Numbered from the stretch's first letter, positions 1-6,480 are shown. The stretch: 8,958 bases of DNA from Acidaminococcaceae bacterium (GCA_003512125.1 DOSQ01000172.1:1-8958); one strand, 5' to 3'. The notes: generated from the sequence alone by a model not told the origin. Made by a program: numbers and translations.

Positions 1-3
1 TTA

Positions 4-32
4 ACTATACAACAACTTGAAAAAAGATTCAA
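4..32 (-). promoter_or_regulatory. Promoter-like pair for a gene left of the window
   Basis: Minus-strand TTGAAT (32-27), a 17-base spacer and TATAGT (9-4): four and five matches to the sigma-A hexamers with ideal spacing. It lies beyond the rnc terminator and points out of the window. The -35 overlaps a 6-bp dyad, CTTGAA (16-21) and TTCAAG (28-33). The stretch 1-218 contains no open frame that looks like a gene on either strand. Confidence 0.45.
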
Positions 33-100
33 GAAATATTTACTCTGCGGACAGCAGCAAAAGCTATACAAAAAGAATTGTCACACAGCCGGAAAAAAGA

Positions 101-147
101 AAAACACACCCTCTTGCGGCGTTCATTCCGCAAACATGATGTGTTTT
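101..147 (-). terminator. Likely terminator of the fab-rnc operon
   Basis: A two-part stem: inner TTGCGG (114-119) with CCGCAA (128-133) around an 8-base loop, and outer AAAACACA (101-108) with TGTGTTTT (140-147), separated by an internal loop. Read leftward, the outer arm runs into TTTTTCTTTTTT. It lies 72 bases beyond the rnc stop and is the first strong structure after it. The A-rich and T-rich arms could let it work in both directions. Confidence 0.55.
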
Positions 148-218
148 ACAAGATACCCCGGTAACTGAAAAAATTAAGTCAGACAATTCCCGTCTTTTTC
201 AAAAAACGCAGATGTAAT

Positions 219-989
219 TTATTTCTGCGGGAATTCTTCCCTTTTCAGTCGTTCCAGCGCTTCCCTGGCAGCTTGCTGTTCTGATTCCTTTTTGGTACGG
301 CCCTTTCCGCTGCCATATTCTACGCCATTAATAAAAACTCCGGATGTAAAGATACGGTTATGCTCAGGACCTTCAAATCCCAACATCTCGTATACGATTT
401 CATATTGGGCTTTATGCTGAAGCCTTTCCTGCAGCATACTTTTATAATCCCCCATCACGAGCTGCCCGTTGCAAACTGCATTGATTTCCTTTTCCAAAAG
501 CCCCAAAAGATACTGTTGCGCCGATGCAAAACCCTGATCCAGATAGTATGCGCCCAACACTGCCTCAAATGCATCTGCCAGAATTGAGGGCCTCTTATTA
601 CCGCCTGACGACAATTCTCCGTTCCCCATGCGCAGGTAATTACCCAAATTGATACGTCTTGCACATTGGTACAATGACATTTCACATACCACCTGAGCTC
701 GCAGCTTTGTCATCCGCCCTTCGTCAAAGTGGGGAAAATGCTCATACATATAGGTACTGACTATAAGACCCAGTACGGAATCACCCAGGAACTCCAGCCG
801 TTCATTGTGTTCATTGTGAGGATAATGTAAGGTTTCGTGCGCAAAGGATGTATGCGTCAGAGCCAGATTCAACAGCTCGTACCGTTGCATCGTAATGCCC
901 AGGCTTTCACACAGCTCCTGCAGCTTTTCCCTGCGTTCCTCACTAATACGGGGCAGATCCGTATAATTACTCATGGTCTGTGTATGCAT
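219..989 (-). CDS. rnc: Ribonuclease III
   Basis: Double-strand-specific endoribonuclease that processes rRNA precursors and structured mRNAs in the cytoplasm. The 256-residue protein has the usual two-domain layout. The N-terminal nuclease domain carries the signature NERLEFLGD at residues 62-70, with acidic residues E63, E66 and D70. A second metal-site segment, DAFEAVLGAYYLDQG, starts at D139 and includes E142. A C-terminal double-stranded-RNA-binding domain runs from about residue 181 to 250 (DYKSMLQERLQ ... KKESEQQAAREAL). Length is typical for the family. The start at 989 is preceded by a modest GAAGAG site lying in the end of fabF; an in-frame ATG at 974 has no visible ribosome site, so the longer form is preferred. 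It follows fabF by only 5 bases and is the last gene before a terminator-like hairpin, so it is probably co-transcribed with the fab genes. Identity is very secure; the exact start less so. Confidence 0.97.
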   Translation of the reverse strand: MHTQTMSNYTDLPRISEERREKLQELCESLGITMQRYELLNLALTHTSFAHETLHYPHNEHNERLEFLGDSVLGLIVSTYMYEHFPHFDEGRMTKLRAQVVCEMSLYQCARRINLGNYLRMGNGELSSGGNKRPSILADAFEAVLGAYYLDQGFASAQQYLLGLLEKEINAVCNGQLVMGDYKSMLQERLQHKAQYEIVYEMLGFEGPEHNRIFTSGVFINGVEYGSGKGRTKKESEQQAAREALERLKREEFPQK

Positions 990-994
990 GGCGG

Positions 995-2245
995 TTACTC
1001 TTCATATTTTTTAATCACGATAACCGCATTATGTCCGCCAAAGCCGAAATTGCTGGACATGGCAGCCCGGACTTCCTGCTTCCTGGCTTCATTGGGAACA
1101 TAGTCCAAGTCCATTCCATCCTCTGTATCTACTTCATGATAGTTTATGGTAGGCGGAATGATACCGTTCACAATCGTCAGTGTGGTCGCTACGGCTTCCA
1201 TACCGCCAGCACCGCCTAACAGGTGGCCAGTCATGGATTTATTGGAACTCATGGGAACCTTGTAGGCCCGTTCTCCGAAAATCTTTTTGGCAGCGATGGT
1301 TTCATTCAGGTCATTACGATGGGTAGAAGTGCCATGGGCGTTGATGTAATCAATATCGTCCGGCGTAAGGCCCGCATCTTTGATTGCGGCTTCCATGCAG
1401 ACAGCCGGCATCACACCTGCCGGATCAGGAGCCGTAATATGATACGCATCCGTATTCATGGCAAAACCTGCCAGTTCCGCATAGATATGGGCGCCTCGCT
1501 TTTTCGCATGTTCCAGTTCTTCCAGCACGATTACGCCGCCGCCTTCTCCCATGACAAAGCCGCTGCGAGTCTTATCGAAAGGACGGGACGCCGCCTGCGG
1601 ATTCTCATTGCTGTCGGTACACAGCGCCTTCATGTTTTCAAAACCGGCAATAGCAATGGGATTTACCGCGGCTTCCACGCCGCCGGCAATCATCACGTCC
1701 GCATCGCCGTACTGGATGGTGCGCAACGCATCCCCGATGCAGTTTGTACCGGTAGCACAGGCTGTCACAATCGCCGTGTTAGGGCCTTTCCATCCCAGCG
1801 CAATGCCGATATGGGCTGCCGGCATATTAGGTATCTCCATGGGAATAAAGAAAGGGCTGATACGTCCCGGTCCTTTTTCTCCATATTTAAGAGACTGTTC
1901 CAAAAAGGTTATGATCCCACCGATACCGGTACCGACACAAACGCCCAGACGCGTAGCATCTTCCTGCGCCACATCGATTCCTGCATCCGCTACGGCCTGT
2001 TTGGCTACCGCAACGGCAAAATGAGCCACACGGTCCATTTTGCGGCCTTCCTTTTTATCTACAAACTGGGTATAATCAAAATCCCTGACTTCCCCGGCAA
2101 TTTTTGTCTTCAATTCAGTTGTATCAAACGCTTTGATCGTATCAATACCGGATTTTCCGGCGATCAGATTGTTCCAGAAAGTCTTTACATCGTTACCGAT
2201 AGGTGTAACCACGCCTAACCCGGTAATTACAACACGTTTCTTCAA
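995..2245 (-). CDS. fabF: 3-oxoacyl-ACP synthase II (KAS II)
   Basis: Elongating condensing enzyme of FAS II: joins malonyl-ACP to a growing acyl-ACP with loss of CO2. With the TTG start at 2245 the protein is 416 residues, normal for FabF. The thiolase-fold catalytic triad is visible: Cys163 in TACATG, His304 in NAHGTST and His341 in GHLLGGAGG. The C-terminal SSNFGFGGHN (397-406) includes Phe400, the gatekeeper position. The TTG start is chosen because GAGGTGA lies 5 bases upstream and the product then begins MKKRVVITGLG, as FabF proteins do. The frame stays open upstream to 2395 only because it crosses the end of the fabK-like gene. One oddity is that the segment after the first catalytic histidine reads HGTSTHRND where HGTSTPxND is usual. 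It is separated from the upstream gene by 82 bases holding a perfect hairpin, and is followed 5 bases later by rnc. Confidence 0.97.
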   Translation of the reverse strand: MKKRVVITGLGVVTPIGNDVKTFWNNLIAGKSGIDTIKAFDTTELKTKIAGEVRDFDYTQFVDKKEGRKMDRVAHFAVAVAKQAVADAGIDVAQEDATRLGVCVGTGIGGIITFLEQSLKYGEKGPGRISPFFIPMEIPNMPAAHIGIALGWKGPNTAIVTACATGTNCIGDALRTIQYGDADVMIAGGVEAAVNPIAIAGFENMKALCTDSNENPQAASRPFDKTRSGFVMGEGGGVIVLEELEHAKKRGAHIYAELAGFAMNTDAYHITAPDPAGVMPAVCMEAAIKDAGLTPDDIDYINAHGTSTHRNDLNETIAAKKIFGERAYKVPMSSNKSMTGHLLGGAGGMEAVATTLTIVNGIIPPTINYHEVDTEDGMDLDYVPNEARKQEVRAAMSSNFGFGGHNAVIVIKKYEE

Positions 2246-2250
2246 AATTA

Positions 2251-2257
2251 TCACCTC
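2251..2257 (-). promoter_or_regulatory. Ribosome-binding site of fabF (fixes a TTG start)
   Basis: Minus-strand GAGGTGA followed by TAATT and then TTG AAG AAA. The 5-base gap to TTG is a good fit. The in-frame GTG that overlaps this element and the codons further upstream lack any comparable site, so this element decides the fabF start. Confidence 0.8.
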
Positions 2258-2278
2258 ATGATTTCTTGATTGTTGTCC

Positions 2279-2311
2279 AATAAGCCGGACACACTTCCTT
2301 TCCGGCTTATT
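2279..2311 (-). other. Perfect intercistronic hairpin between fabK-like gene and fabF
   Basis: An 11-bp perfect inverted repeat, AATAAGCCGGA (2279-2289) and TCCGGCTTATT (2301-2311), with an 11-base loop. It sits in the 82-base gap between the fabK-like stop and the fabF start. Transcribed leftward, the stem is followed by GGACAACAATC, not a run of U, so it does not look like a full terminator in that direction. It could stabilise the upstream message, mark a processing site or weakly attenuate readthrough. The structure is seen directly; the role is inferred. Confidence 0.65.
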
Positions 2312-2327
2312 TTCCTGACTGTTCTTT

Positions 2328-3284
2328 TCAGTTGTTAATCGCTGCAACTTCTTCCTTGATACGGCGGAAGATTTCTTTAACCGGCAGGATTTCATGGATC
2401 TTCCACATATTGGCCCCCGTGAAAATCAGACCCGTTTCCACGTCCCCCTGCTGGGCTCTGGACAGAGCCCGGATAATACAGAACTGATGGGTGCAATGTT
2501 TCAGGCATGCGTCGCAGGTAACAGGCAAAGGAGCCTTCCCTTCCAGCGAAAGCTGTGCAAAGGGACTGCGGATTGAACGTCCTTTGTAACCTACCGGACT
2601 GTCAATTTGCACAACATCCTCTTTTGACATGCGCAGATACATTTCCTTCAGGAACCGTGCTCCGTTGGACTCCTCACTGGCGGCAAAACGGCTGCCCATC
2701 TGCACGCCATCCGCACCCAGATTCAGCAAATCTACAATATCCTGCCCGCAGGTTGCACCGCCTGCCGCAATCACTGGAATATTCACCGCTTTCACAATAT
2801 CAGGCAGGATTTCCTTGATAGACTGCTGCGTACCCAGATGGCCTCCGGCCTCGGTACCTTCTACCACAATTGCAGATGCTCCCAGCTTTTCAGAAATCTT
2901 CGCAAGTTTGACAGAAGATACAATCGGCACCACTGCTACATTGTATTCCCTGCCGACTGCAAAAATATCTCTTGAAAAACCGGCGCCGGCCACAATCAGG
3001 TCCACACCTTCCTGCGCAGCAGTCACAATTAAGTTTTTAAACGCGCGGGCAGCTACCATACAGTTAATACCAATGATACCCTTGCCGTTAGTAAGCTTAC
3101 GGGCAAGGCGGATTTCCGTCCGTAATTCCTGCTCCTCCATTCCGGAAGCAGCAATCAGGCCGATACCCCCCTCACTGGCTACTGCAGCAGCCAAACGTGC
3201 CGTTGATAATCTAATTGCCATGCCACCCTGGATAATCGGGACCTGAGCAACTAAATTTCCTATTTTAAGCACTGGTAATTTCAA
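2328..3284 (-). CDS. fabK: FabK-like enoyl-ACP reductase (nitronate monooxygenase-family flavoprotein)
   Basis: A 318-residue FMN-dependent TIM-barrel protein of the FabK / nitronate monooxygenase family. Visible family marks are PIIQGGM (16-22), INCMVAA (73-79), the VEGTEAGGHLG segment (141-151) with His149 at the usual catalytic-histidine position, the phosphate-binding AAGGATCG (173-180) and the MGSRF segment (196-200). FabK uses NAD(P)H to reduce trans-2-enoyl-ACP, the last step of each elongation round. That role is inferred here from its place between acpP and fabF and from the absence of fabI or another enoyl reductase in the window. It differs from streptococcal FabK, as I remember that sequence, in a C-terminal cysteine cluster (C257, C260, C264, C269) shared with many proteins annotated simply as nitronate monooxygenases. 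The TTG start follows GGGGGA with good spacing. Hairpins lie on both sides. The family is certain; the enoyl-reductase role is probable. Confidence 0.8.
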   Translation of the reverse strand: MKLPVLKIGNLVAQVPIIQGGMAIRLSTARLAAAVASEGGIGLIAASGMEEQELRTEIRLARKLTNGKGIIGINCMVAARAFKNLIVTAAQEGVDLIVAGAGFSRDIFAVGREYNVAVVPIVSSVKLAKISEKLGASAIVVEGTEAGGHLGTQQSIKEILPDIVKAVNIPVIAAGGATCGQDIVDLLNLGADGVQMGSRFAASEESNGARFLKEMYLRMSKEDVVQIDSPVGYKGRSIRSPFAQLSLEGKAPLPVTCDACLKHCTHQFCIIRALSRAQQGDVETGLIFTGANMWKIHEILPVKEIFRRIKEEVAAINN

Positions 3285-3290
3285 CAGATA

Positions 3291-3296
3291 TCCCCC
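3291..3296 (-). promoter_or_regulatory. Ribosome-binding site of fabK-like gene (TTG start)
   Basis: Minus-strand GGGGGA, six bases upstream of the TTG codon at 3284-3282. No in-frame ATG or GTG lies nearby that would give a better family start, so TTG giving MKLPVLKIG is the supported choice. Confidence 0.65.
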
Positions 3297-3309
3297 ATTT
3301 CAGGAAACA

Positions 3310-3315
3310 ATTATA
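3310..3315 (-). promoter_or_regulatory. Possible -10 element ahead of fabK-like gene
   Basis: A perfect TATAAT on the minus strand between the post-acpP hairpin and the fabK-like gene. It would start RNA about 20 bases before the TTG codon. No good -35 hexamer is visible 16-18 bases upstream, where the U-rich terminator tail lies, and there is no extended TG motif. The promoter call is therefore weak, though its position just after a terminator-like hairpin makes sense. Confidence 0.35.
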
Positions 3316-3321
3316 CGATTC

Positions 3322-3373
3322 ATAAAAATAAAATGGTTTGCAGGGATGCCCTTGCACAGGGCATCCCCAAACC
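3322..3373 (-). terminator. Intrinsic terminator-like hairpin after acpP
   Basis: Read leftward, the RNA folds into a long stem. GGGATGCCC pairs with GGGCATCCC across a 7-base loop, extended by GGTTTG/CAAACC with a 2-base CA bulge, for 15 base pairs in all (3335-3373). ATTTTATTTTTATG follows directly (to about 3322). Stem plus U-rich tail is the standard factor-independent terminator form. It lies inside the fab cluster, 8 bases after the acpP stop, so it probably reduces rather than abolishes expression of the fabK-like gene, fabF and rnc relative to acpP. Confidence 0.8.
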
Positions 3374-3381
3374 AATCGGCA

Positions 3382-3618
3382 TTAAGCCTCTTTTTCTTCG
3401 TCCAACATTTTAACTGCGTCAGCAACAGTACGGATCTTTTCAGCTTTTTCATCCGGAATTTCAACACCGAATTCCTCTTCAAAAGCCATAATCAGTTCAA
3501 CAATATCCAGAGAATCAGCTCCCAGATCATCGATGAACGCAGATTCCATCTTTACTTCATCAGCGTCAACGCTTAACTGTTCAACAGTAATATCTCTTAC
3601 TTTTTCGAAAGTGCCCAT
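3382..3618 (-). CDS. acpP: Acyl carrier protein
   Basis: Small acidic carrier that holds the growing acyl chain on a phosphopantetheine arm for all FAS II enzymes. The 78-residue product has the DSL motif at 35-37 in the context IDDLGADSLDIVEL; Ser36 is the attachment site. Length, acidity and helical pattern are those of the family. A perfect AGGAGGTGA lies upstream. An adjacent GTG (3621-3619) could also start the protein with one extra residue, but ATG at 3618 has a comfortable 9-base gap from AGGAGG and is preferred. It lies 49 bases after fabG and is followed at once by a strong hairpin, consistent with acpP needing higher expression than the genes beyond it. Confidence 0.97.
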   Translation of the reverse strand: MGTFEKVRDITVEQLSVDADEVKMESAFIDDLGADSLDIVELIMAFEEEFGVEIPDEKAEKIRTVADAVKMLDEEKEA

Positions 3619-3667
3619 CACGATTCACCTCCTCTCGCAGACCATTTCACGGTCAGTCTCTTTCTCC

Positions 3668-4414
3668 TTAATTCATAAACATACCGCCATTAACATGCAA
3701 AGTCTGGCCAGTAATATAAGCAGCTTCATCCGATACCAGGAATGCAACCGCCTTCGCAATATCCTCCGGTTCGCCGAGACGCCCCATCGGGATACCTGCT
3801 TTCAAACCATCCACTACCTTTTCCGGCAGCACCGCTGTCATATCCGTAGCAATAAACCCGGGCGCCACGGCATTCACCGTAATCCCCCTTGCCGCGACTT
3901 CCTTGGCCGTGGCTTTAGTGAAGCCCAGAATACCTGCCTTGGCCGCAGCATAATTTGCCTGGCCGGCATTTCCCATAGCTCCTACTACGGAACTGATGCT
4001 GACAATCCGGCCACTGCGGGCTTTCATCATGTATTTAACAGCAGCTTTAGTACAGTTGAACACACTCTTCAGGTTGGTAAGCAATACCGCGTCCCAGTCT
4101 GCTTCTTTCATGCGCATCAGTAAACCATCCCGGGTGATGCCTGCATTGTTTACCAGGATATCGATCTTACCAAAAGCTTTGACCACTTCGTCGATCATGG
4201 CCGCACAGGCTTCTGCATCCGCCACGTCAGTTTTCACCAGGATCGCCTTACGGCCCAGCGCTTCAATTTCCGCTCTGGTCTTCTCGGCTGCTTCCGTATT
4301 ACCGGCATAGTTTATGGCAATGTCAGCGCCACGGGAAGCCAGCAGCAGAGCGATGCTTCTGCCAATCCCACGGGAAGCACCCGTTACCAGAGCTACTTTT
4401 CCTTCTAACTGCAT
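3668..4414 (-). CDS. fabG: 3-oxoacyl-ACP reductase
   Basis: NADPH-dependent short-chain dehydrogenase that reduces 3-oxoacyl-ACP to 3-hydroxyacyl-ACP, the first reduction of each cycle. The 248-residue protein shows the cofactor-binding TGASRGIG (11-18), NNAG (89-92) and the catalytic set Asn114, Ser142, Tyr155 and Lys159 (NYAAAK). The C-terminal ITGQTLHVNGGMFM is typical of FabG. The start at 4414 is set by AAGGAGG nine bases upstream; the frame is open further into fabD but that extension is not real. Only one base separates the fabD stop from this ATG, and the ribosome site lies inside fabD, so translation of the two is probably coupled. acpP follows 49 bases downstream. Confidence 0.97.
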   Translation of the reverse strand: MQLEGKVALVTGASRGIGRSIALLLASRGADIAINYAGNTEAAEKTRAEIEALGRKAILVKTDVADAEACAAMIDEVVKAFGKIDILVNNAGITRDGLLMRMKEADWDAVLLTNLKSVFNCTKAAVKYMMKARSGRIVSISSVVGAMGNAGQANYAAAKAGILGFTKATAKEVAARGITVNAVAPGFIATDMTAVLPEKVVDGLKAGIPMGRLGEPEDIAKAVAFLVSDEAAYITGQTLHVNGGMFMN

Positions 4415-4415
4415 T

Positions 4416-5363
4416 TTAGCGAACCTCCTTAAAATAAGCAAGTGTTTTTTCTAAACTTGCCATATCTTCAACATTTAATGCGGTCATTTCGCGGTCAATT
4501 TTACGGGTAAAACCGGTCAGGACTTTACCCGGGCCCACTTCAACAAAGGTATCGAATCCGTCTTTGATCATATTCCGCATGGACATTTCCCATTTTACAG
4601 GGCTGGCGGCCTGTTTCACCAGCAACGCACGGATTTCTTCAGCTTTGACAACCGGTTCGGCGGTTACATTGGCAACCACCGGGAATTTCGCATCGCGGAA
4701 TTCGATTCTGTCCAGCACTTCCTTCAACCGGTCCGCAGCCGGTTTCATCAGGGTACTGTGGAACGGAGCGCTGACCGGCAGCGGAATTGCCCGTTTGGCT
4801 CCTGCCGCTTTTAAGGCTTCCGTTGCTTTATCTACTGCTTTTGTCGCCCCTGCGATAACCACCTGACCGGGGCAGTTAAAGTTTACAGCCTGCACCGCTT
4901 CGCCGCATTCATTTTCAACCTGTTGACAGATCGTCACGATTTCATCAGGCGTCAGCCCCATTACGGCCGCCATGGCACCTTCCCCTACCGGAACAGCTTC
5001 CTGCATGAACTGTCCACGCTTGTTGACAGCAACCACGGCATCCCGCAGATTAATCACATCTGCGGCAACCAGTGCGGAATATTCACCCAGGCTGTGCCCG
5101 CCGGCGATCTCACATTCAAGTCCGTGTTCTCGCATCACAGCCAGTGCTGCCACGCTGCAGGTCAGGATGGCAGGCTGGGTGAATTTTGTCAGACGCAACT
5201 CTTCTTCCGGTCCTTCAAAACACAGCTTTGTAATGGAAAAGCCAAGCGCTTCGTCTGCCTCATCAAACACCTTTTTCGCGCAGGCGTAATTATCGTAAAA
5301 ATCCTTGCACATTCCAACTTTCTGTGAACCCTGTCCCGGGAATACAAATGCTACTTTTGCCAA
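4416..5363 (-). CDS. fabD: Malonyl-CoA:ACP transacylase
   Basis: Transfers the malonyl group from CoA to ACP, supplying the two-carbon donor for FabH and FabF. With the TTG start the protein is 315 residues, usual for FabD, and opens MAKVAFVFPGQGSQ. The serine hydrolase-like active site is clear: GQGSQ (10-14) with Gln11 for the oxyanion hole, GHSLGE with nucleophile Ser91, Arg116 that binds the malonyl carboxylate, and His202 in SAPFHS. An in-frame ATG at 5384 would add seven residues but has only an A-run upstream, whereas GAGG lies 9 bases before the TTG. It is separated from fabH by 91 bases and nearly abuts fabG. Confidence 0.96.
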   Translation of the reverse strand: MAKVAFVFPGQGSQKVGMCKDFYDNYACAKKVFDEADEALGFSITKLCFEGPEEELRLTKFTQPAILTCSVAALAVMREHGLECEIAGGHSLGEYSALVAADVINLRDAVVAVNKRGQFMQEAVPVGEGAMAAVMGLTPDEIVTICQQVENECGEAVQAVNFNCPGQVVIAGATKAVDKATEALKAAGAKRAIPLPVSAPFHSTLMKPAADRLKEVLDRIEFRDAKFPVVANVTAEPVVKAEEIRALLVKQAASPVKWEMSMRNMIKDGFDTFVEVGPGKVLTGFTRKIDREMTALNVEDMASLEKTLAYFKEVR

Positions 5364-5454
5364 CGGAATCAACCTCGCTTTCATTTTTTTGAACTATCTT
5401 TTTTATCTGTAATCGAATCTGCAATCTAAAAAAAACAAAGGGGGATTCTGAAAA
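5364..5454 (-). other. fabH-fabD spacer with T8 tract and short tandem repeat
   Basis: No gene in these 91 bases. Just after the fabH stop a weak stem (GATT/AATC around TTCAG, with imperfect flanking pairs) is followed on the minus strand by eight T (5435-5428). This is only a poor candidate for a leaky terminator. Next comes a near-perfect 12-bp tandem repeat, 5405-5416 and 5417-5428, matching at 10 of 12 positions (plus-strand form ATCTGYAATCKA). The fabD ribosome site lies at the left end. Confidence 0.35.
5373..5376 (-). promoter_or_regulatory. Ribosome-binding site of fabD (TTG start)
   Basis: Minus-strand GAGG (context GCGAGGTT), 9 bases before TTG at 5363. It lies downstream of the alternative in-frame ATG at 5384 and so cannot serve it. 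This, and the family-typical N-terminus, favours the TTG start. Confidence 0.7.
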
Positions 5455-6444
5455 TCACTTTACCCATTTCACTAAAGCGCCGGCCCAGGTCAGTCCGGCG
5501 CCAAAGGCTACCATTATTACATTGTCGCCTTTTTTTAACCGTCCCGCTTTCCGCGCTTCGGTCAGGCAGACCGGAATGCAGGCAGCCGACATGTTGCCAT
5601 GTTTGTCAATGTTGATCCAGACTTTTTCCCTGTCAATTTTCAAACGGCTTATGGCATTGTCGATAATGCGCATGTTGGCCTGATGGGGCACCAGTAATGC
5701 AATGTCATGAATGGTCATCCCTGCTTTTTCTAATACTTTTTTACAGGCTGCCGGCATCTTCCGAGCTGCAAATTTAAACACATCCTGCCCGTCCATATGG
5801 ATCGTGTGGTCGTGTGCATCTACCGTCGCATGAGTCGCCGGTTTTCGGCTTCCGCCGCCGGGCTGGATCAGGTGCATACCACCGGTGCCGTCCGCCCCCA
5901 GGTCAAGACTCAGCACCCCGTAGCCTTCTTCTACCCGGCCCAATACAGCAGCACCTGCGCCGTCACCAAACAGCACGCAGGTATTGCGGTCTGTCCAGTC
6001 CGTAATACGGGAAAGGGTTTCCGCTCCTACCAGCAGGATTTTATTATACAAACCGCTGATAATGCTCTGACTCCCGATACCAAGGCCATATACAAACCCG
6101 CTGCATCCTGCAGACAGGTCAAAGCAGGCTGCGTTCTTCGCCCCCAGCTTTGCCTGTAGAAGACAAGCAGTAGAGGGATATTTATAATCCGGCGTTTCCG
6201 TGGCCACGATAATCAGATCCAGTTCTTCCGGCTTTGTCTCCGCATCCGCCAGGGCACGCAGCGATGCCTCGTAGGCCAGATCGCTGGTAGCCTGTTCCGG
6301 TGCGGCAATGTGCCGGGTCCGGATCCCTGTCCGTTCTGTAATCCAGGCATCAGAGGTGTCAACCATCTTCTCCAGATCCTGGTTTGTCAATATCTTTTCA
6401 GGCAGGTAACAGCCTGTCCCGATAATTCCAGCGGCATATTTCAC
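5455..6444 (-). CDS. fabH: 3-oxoacyl-ACP synthase III (KAS III)
   Basis: Initiating condensing enzyme: joins an acyl-CoA primer to malonyl-ACP. Its specificity helps set straight versus branched chains, which cannot be read from the sequence here. The 329-residue product contains the Cys-His-Asn catalytic triad: Cys114 in LSAGCSGF, His254 in PHQAN and Asn284 in HGNMSAA. GDGAGAAVLG (160-169) and the C-terminal AFGAGLTWAGALV are also family marks. The asparagine motif reads GNMSAACIP rather than the commoner GNTSAASIP, with the catalytic residue kept. The start is GTG at 6444, six bases after AGGAGT; the seven codons upstream to 6465 overlap that site and are not coding. It follows plsX by 36 bases, the plsX-fabH pairing seen widely in bacteria. 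Confidence 0.96.
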   Translation of the reverse strand: MKYAAGIIGTGCYLPEKILTNQDLEKMVDTSDAWITERTGIRTRHIAAPEQATSDLAYEASLRALADAETKPEELDLIIVATETPDYKYPSTACLLQAKLGAKNAACFDLSAGCSGFVYGLGIGSQSIISGLYNKILLVGAETLSRITDWTDRNTCVLFGDGAGAAVLGRVEEGYGVLSLDLGADGTGGMHLIQPGGGSRKPATHATVDAHDHTIHMDGQDVFKFAARKMPAACKKVLEKAGMTIHDIALLVPHQANMRIIDNAISRLKIDREKVWINIDKHGNMSAACIPVCLTEARKAGRLKKGDNVIMVAFGAGLTWAGALVKWVK

Positions 6445-6450
6445 TGCTTT

Positions 6451-6456
6451 ACTCCT
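6451..6456 (-). promoter_or_regulatory. Ribosome-binding site of fabH (GTG start)
   Basis: Minus-strand AGGAGT followed by AAAGCA and GTG. It selects the GTG at 6444 over an upstream in-frame GTG at 6465 that precedes this site. Confidence 0.8.
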
Positions 6457-6480
6457 ACTATACACTTTTTGTCCGTTCGT

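Noticed and set aside
1..218. A small protein gene or smc start after rnc
   Set aside because: The minus-strand frames contain early stops and nothing resembles an SMC N-terminus; the stretch looks like terminator plus promoter only.
1223..2218. A 331-codon open frame on the plus strand opposite fabF
   Set aside because: It is exactly antisense to a clear FabF gene, its translation has no recognisable family features, and no ribosome site or promoter supports it. Long antisense frames are expected opposite GC-balanced coding DNA.
2252..2260. A two-codon ORF (ATG AGG TGA) covering the fabF ribosome site
   Set aside because: It has no ribosome-binding site of its own, and such a short string occurs easily by chance when AGGTGA is a ribosome site.
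2246..2395. N-terminal extension of fabF of about 50 residues
   Set aside because: It overlaps the end of the fabK-like gene and the hairpin, and family alignment plus the GAGGTGA site place the start at 2245.
3283..3300. A five-codon leader ORF (MGDIC) whose stop overlaps the TTG start of the fabK-like gene
   Set aside because: No ribosome site precedes its ATG, and it consists mainly of the gene's own G-rich ribosome site, so coincidence is more likely than a leader peptide.
3619..3667. A hairpin between fabG and acpP hiding the acpP ribosome site
   Set aside because: The only stem, CTGACC with GGTCTG, contains a mismatch and does not cover AGGAGGTGA.
5390..5440. An internal promoter ahead of fabD
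   Set aside because: Only A/T-rich matches with poor hexamers or spacing were found; no pair was convincing.
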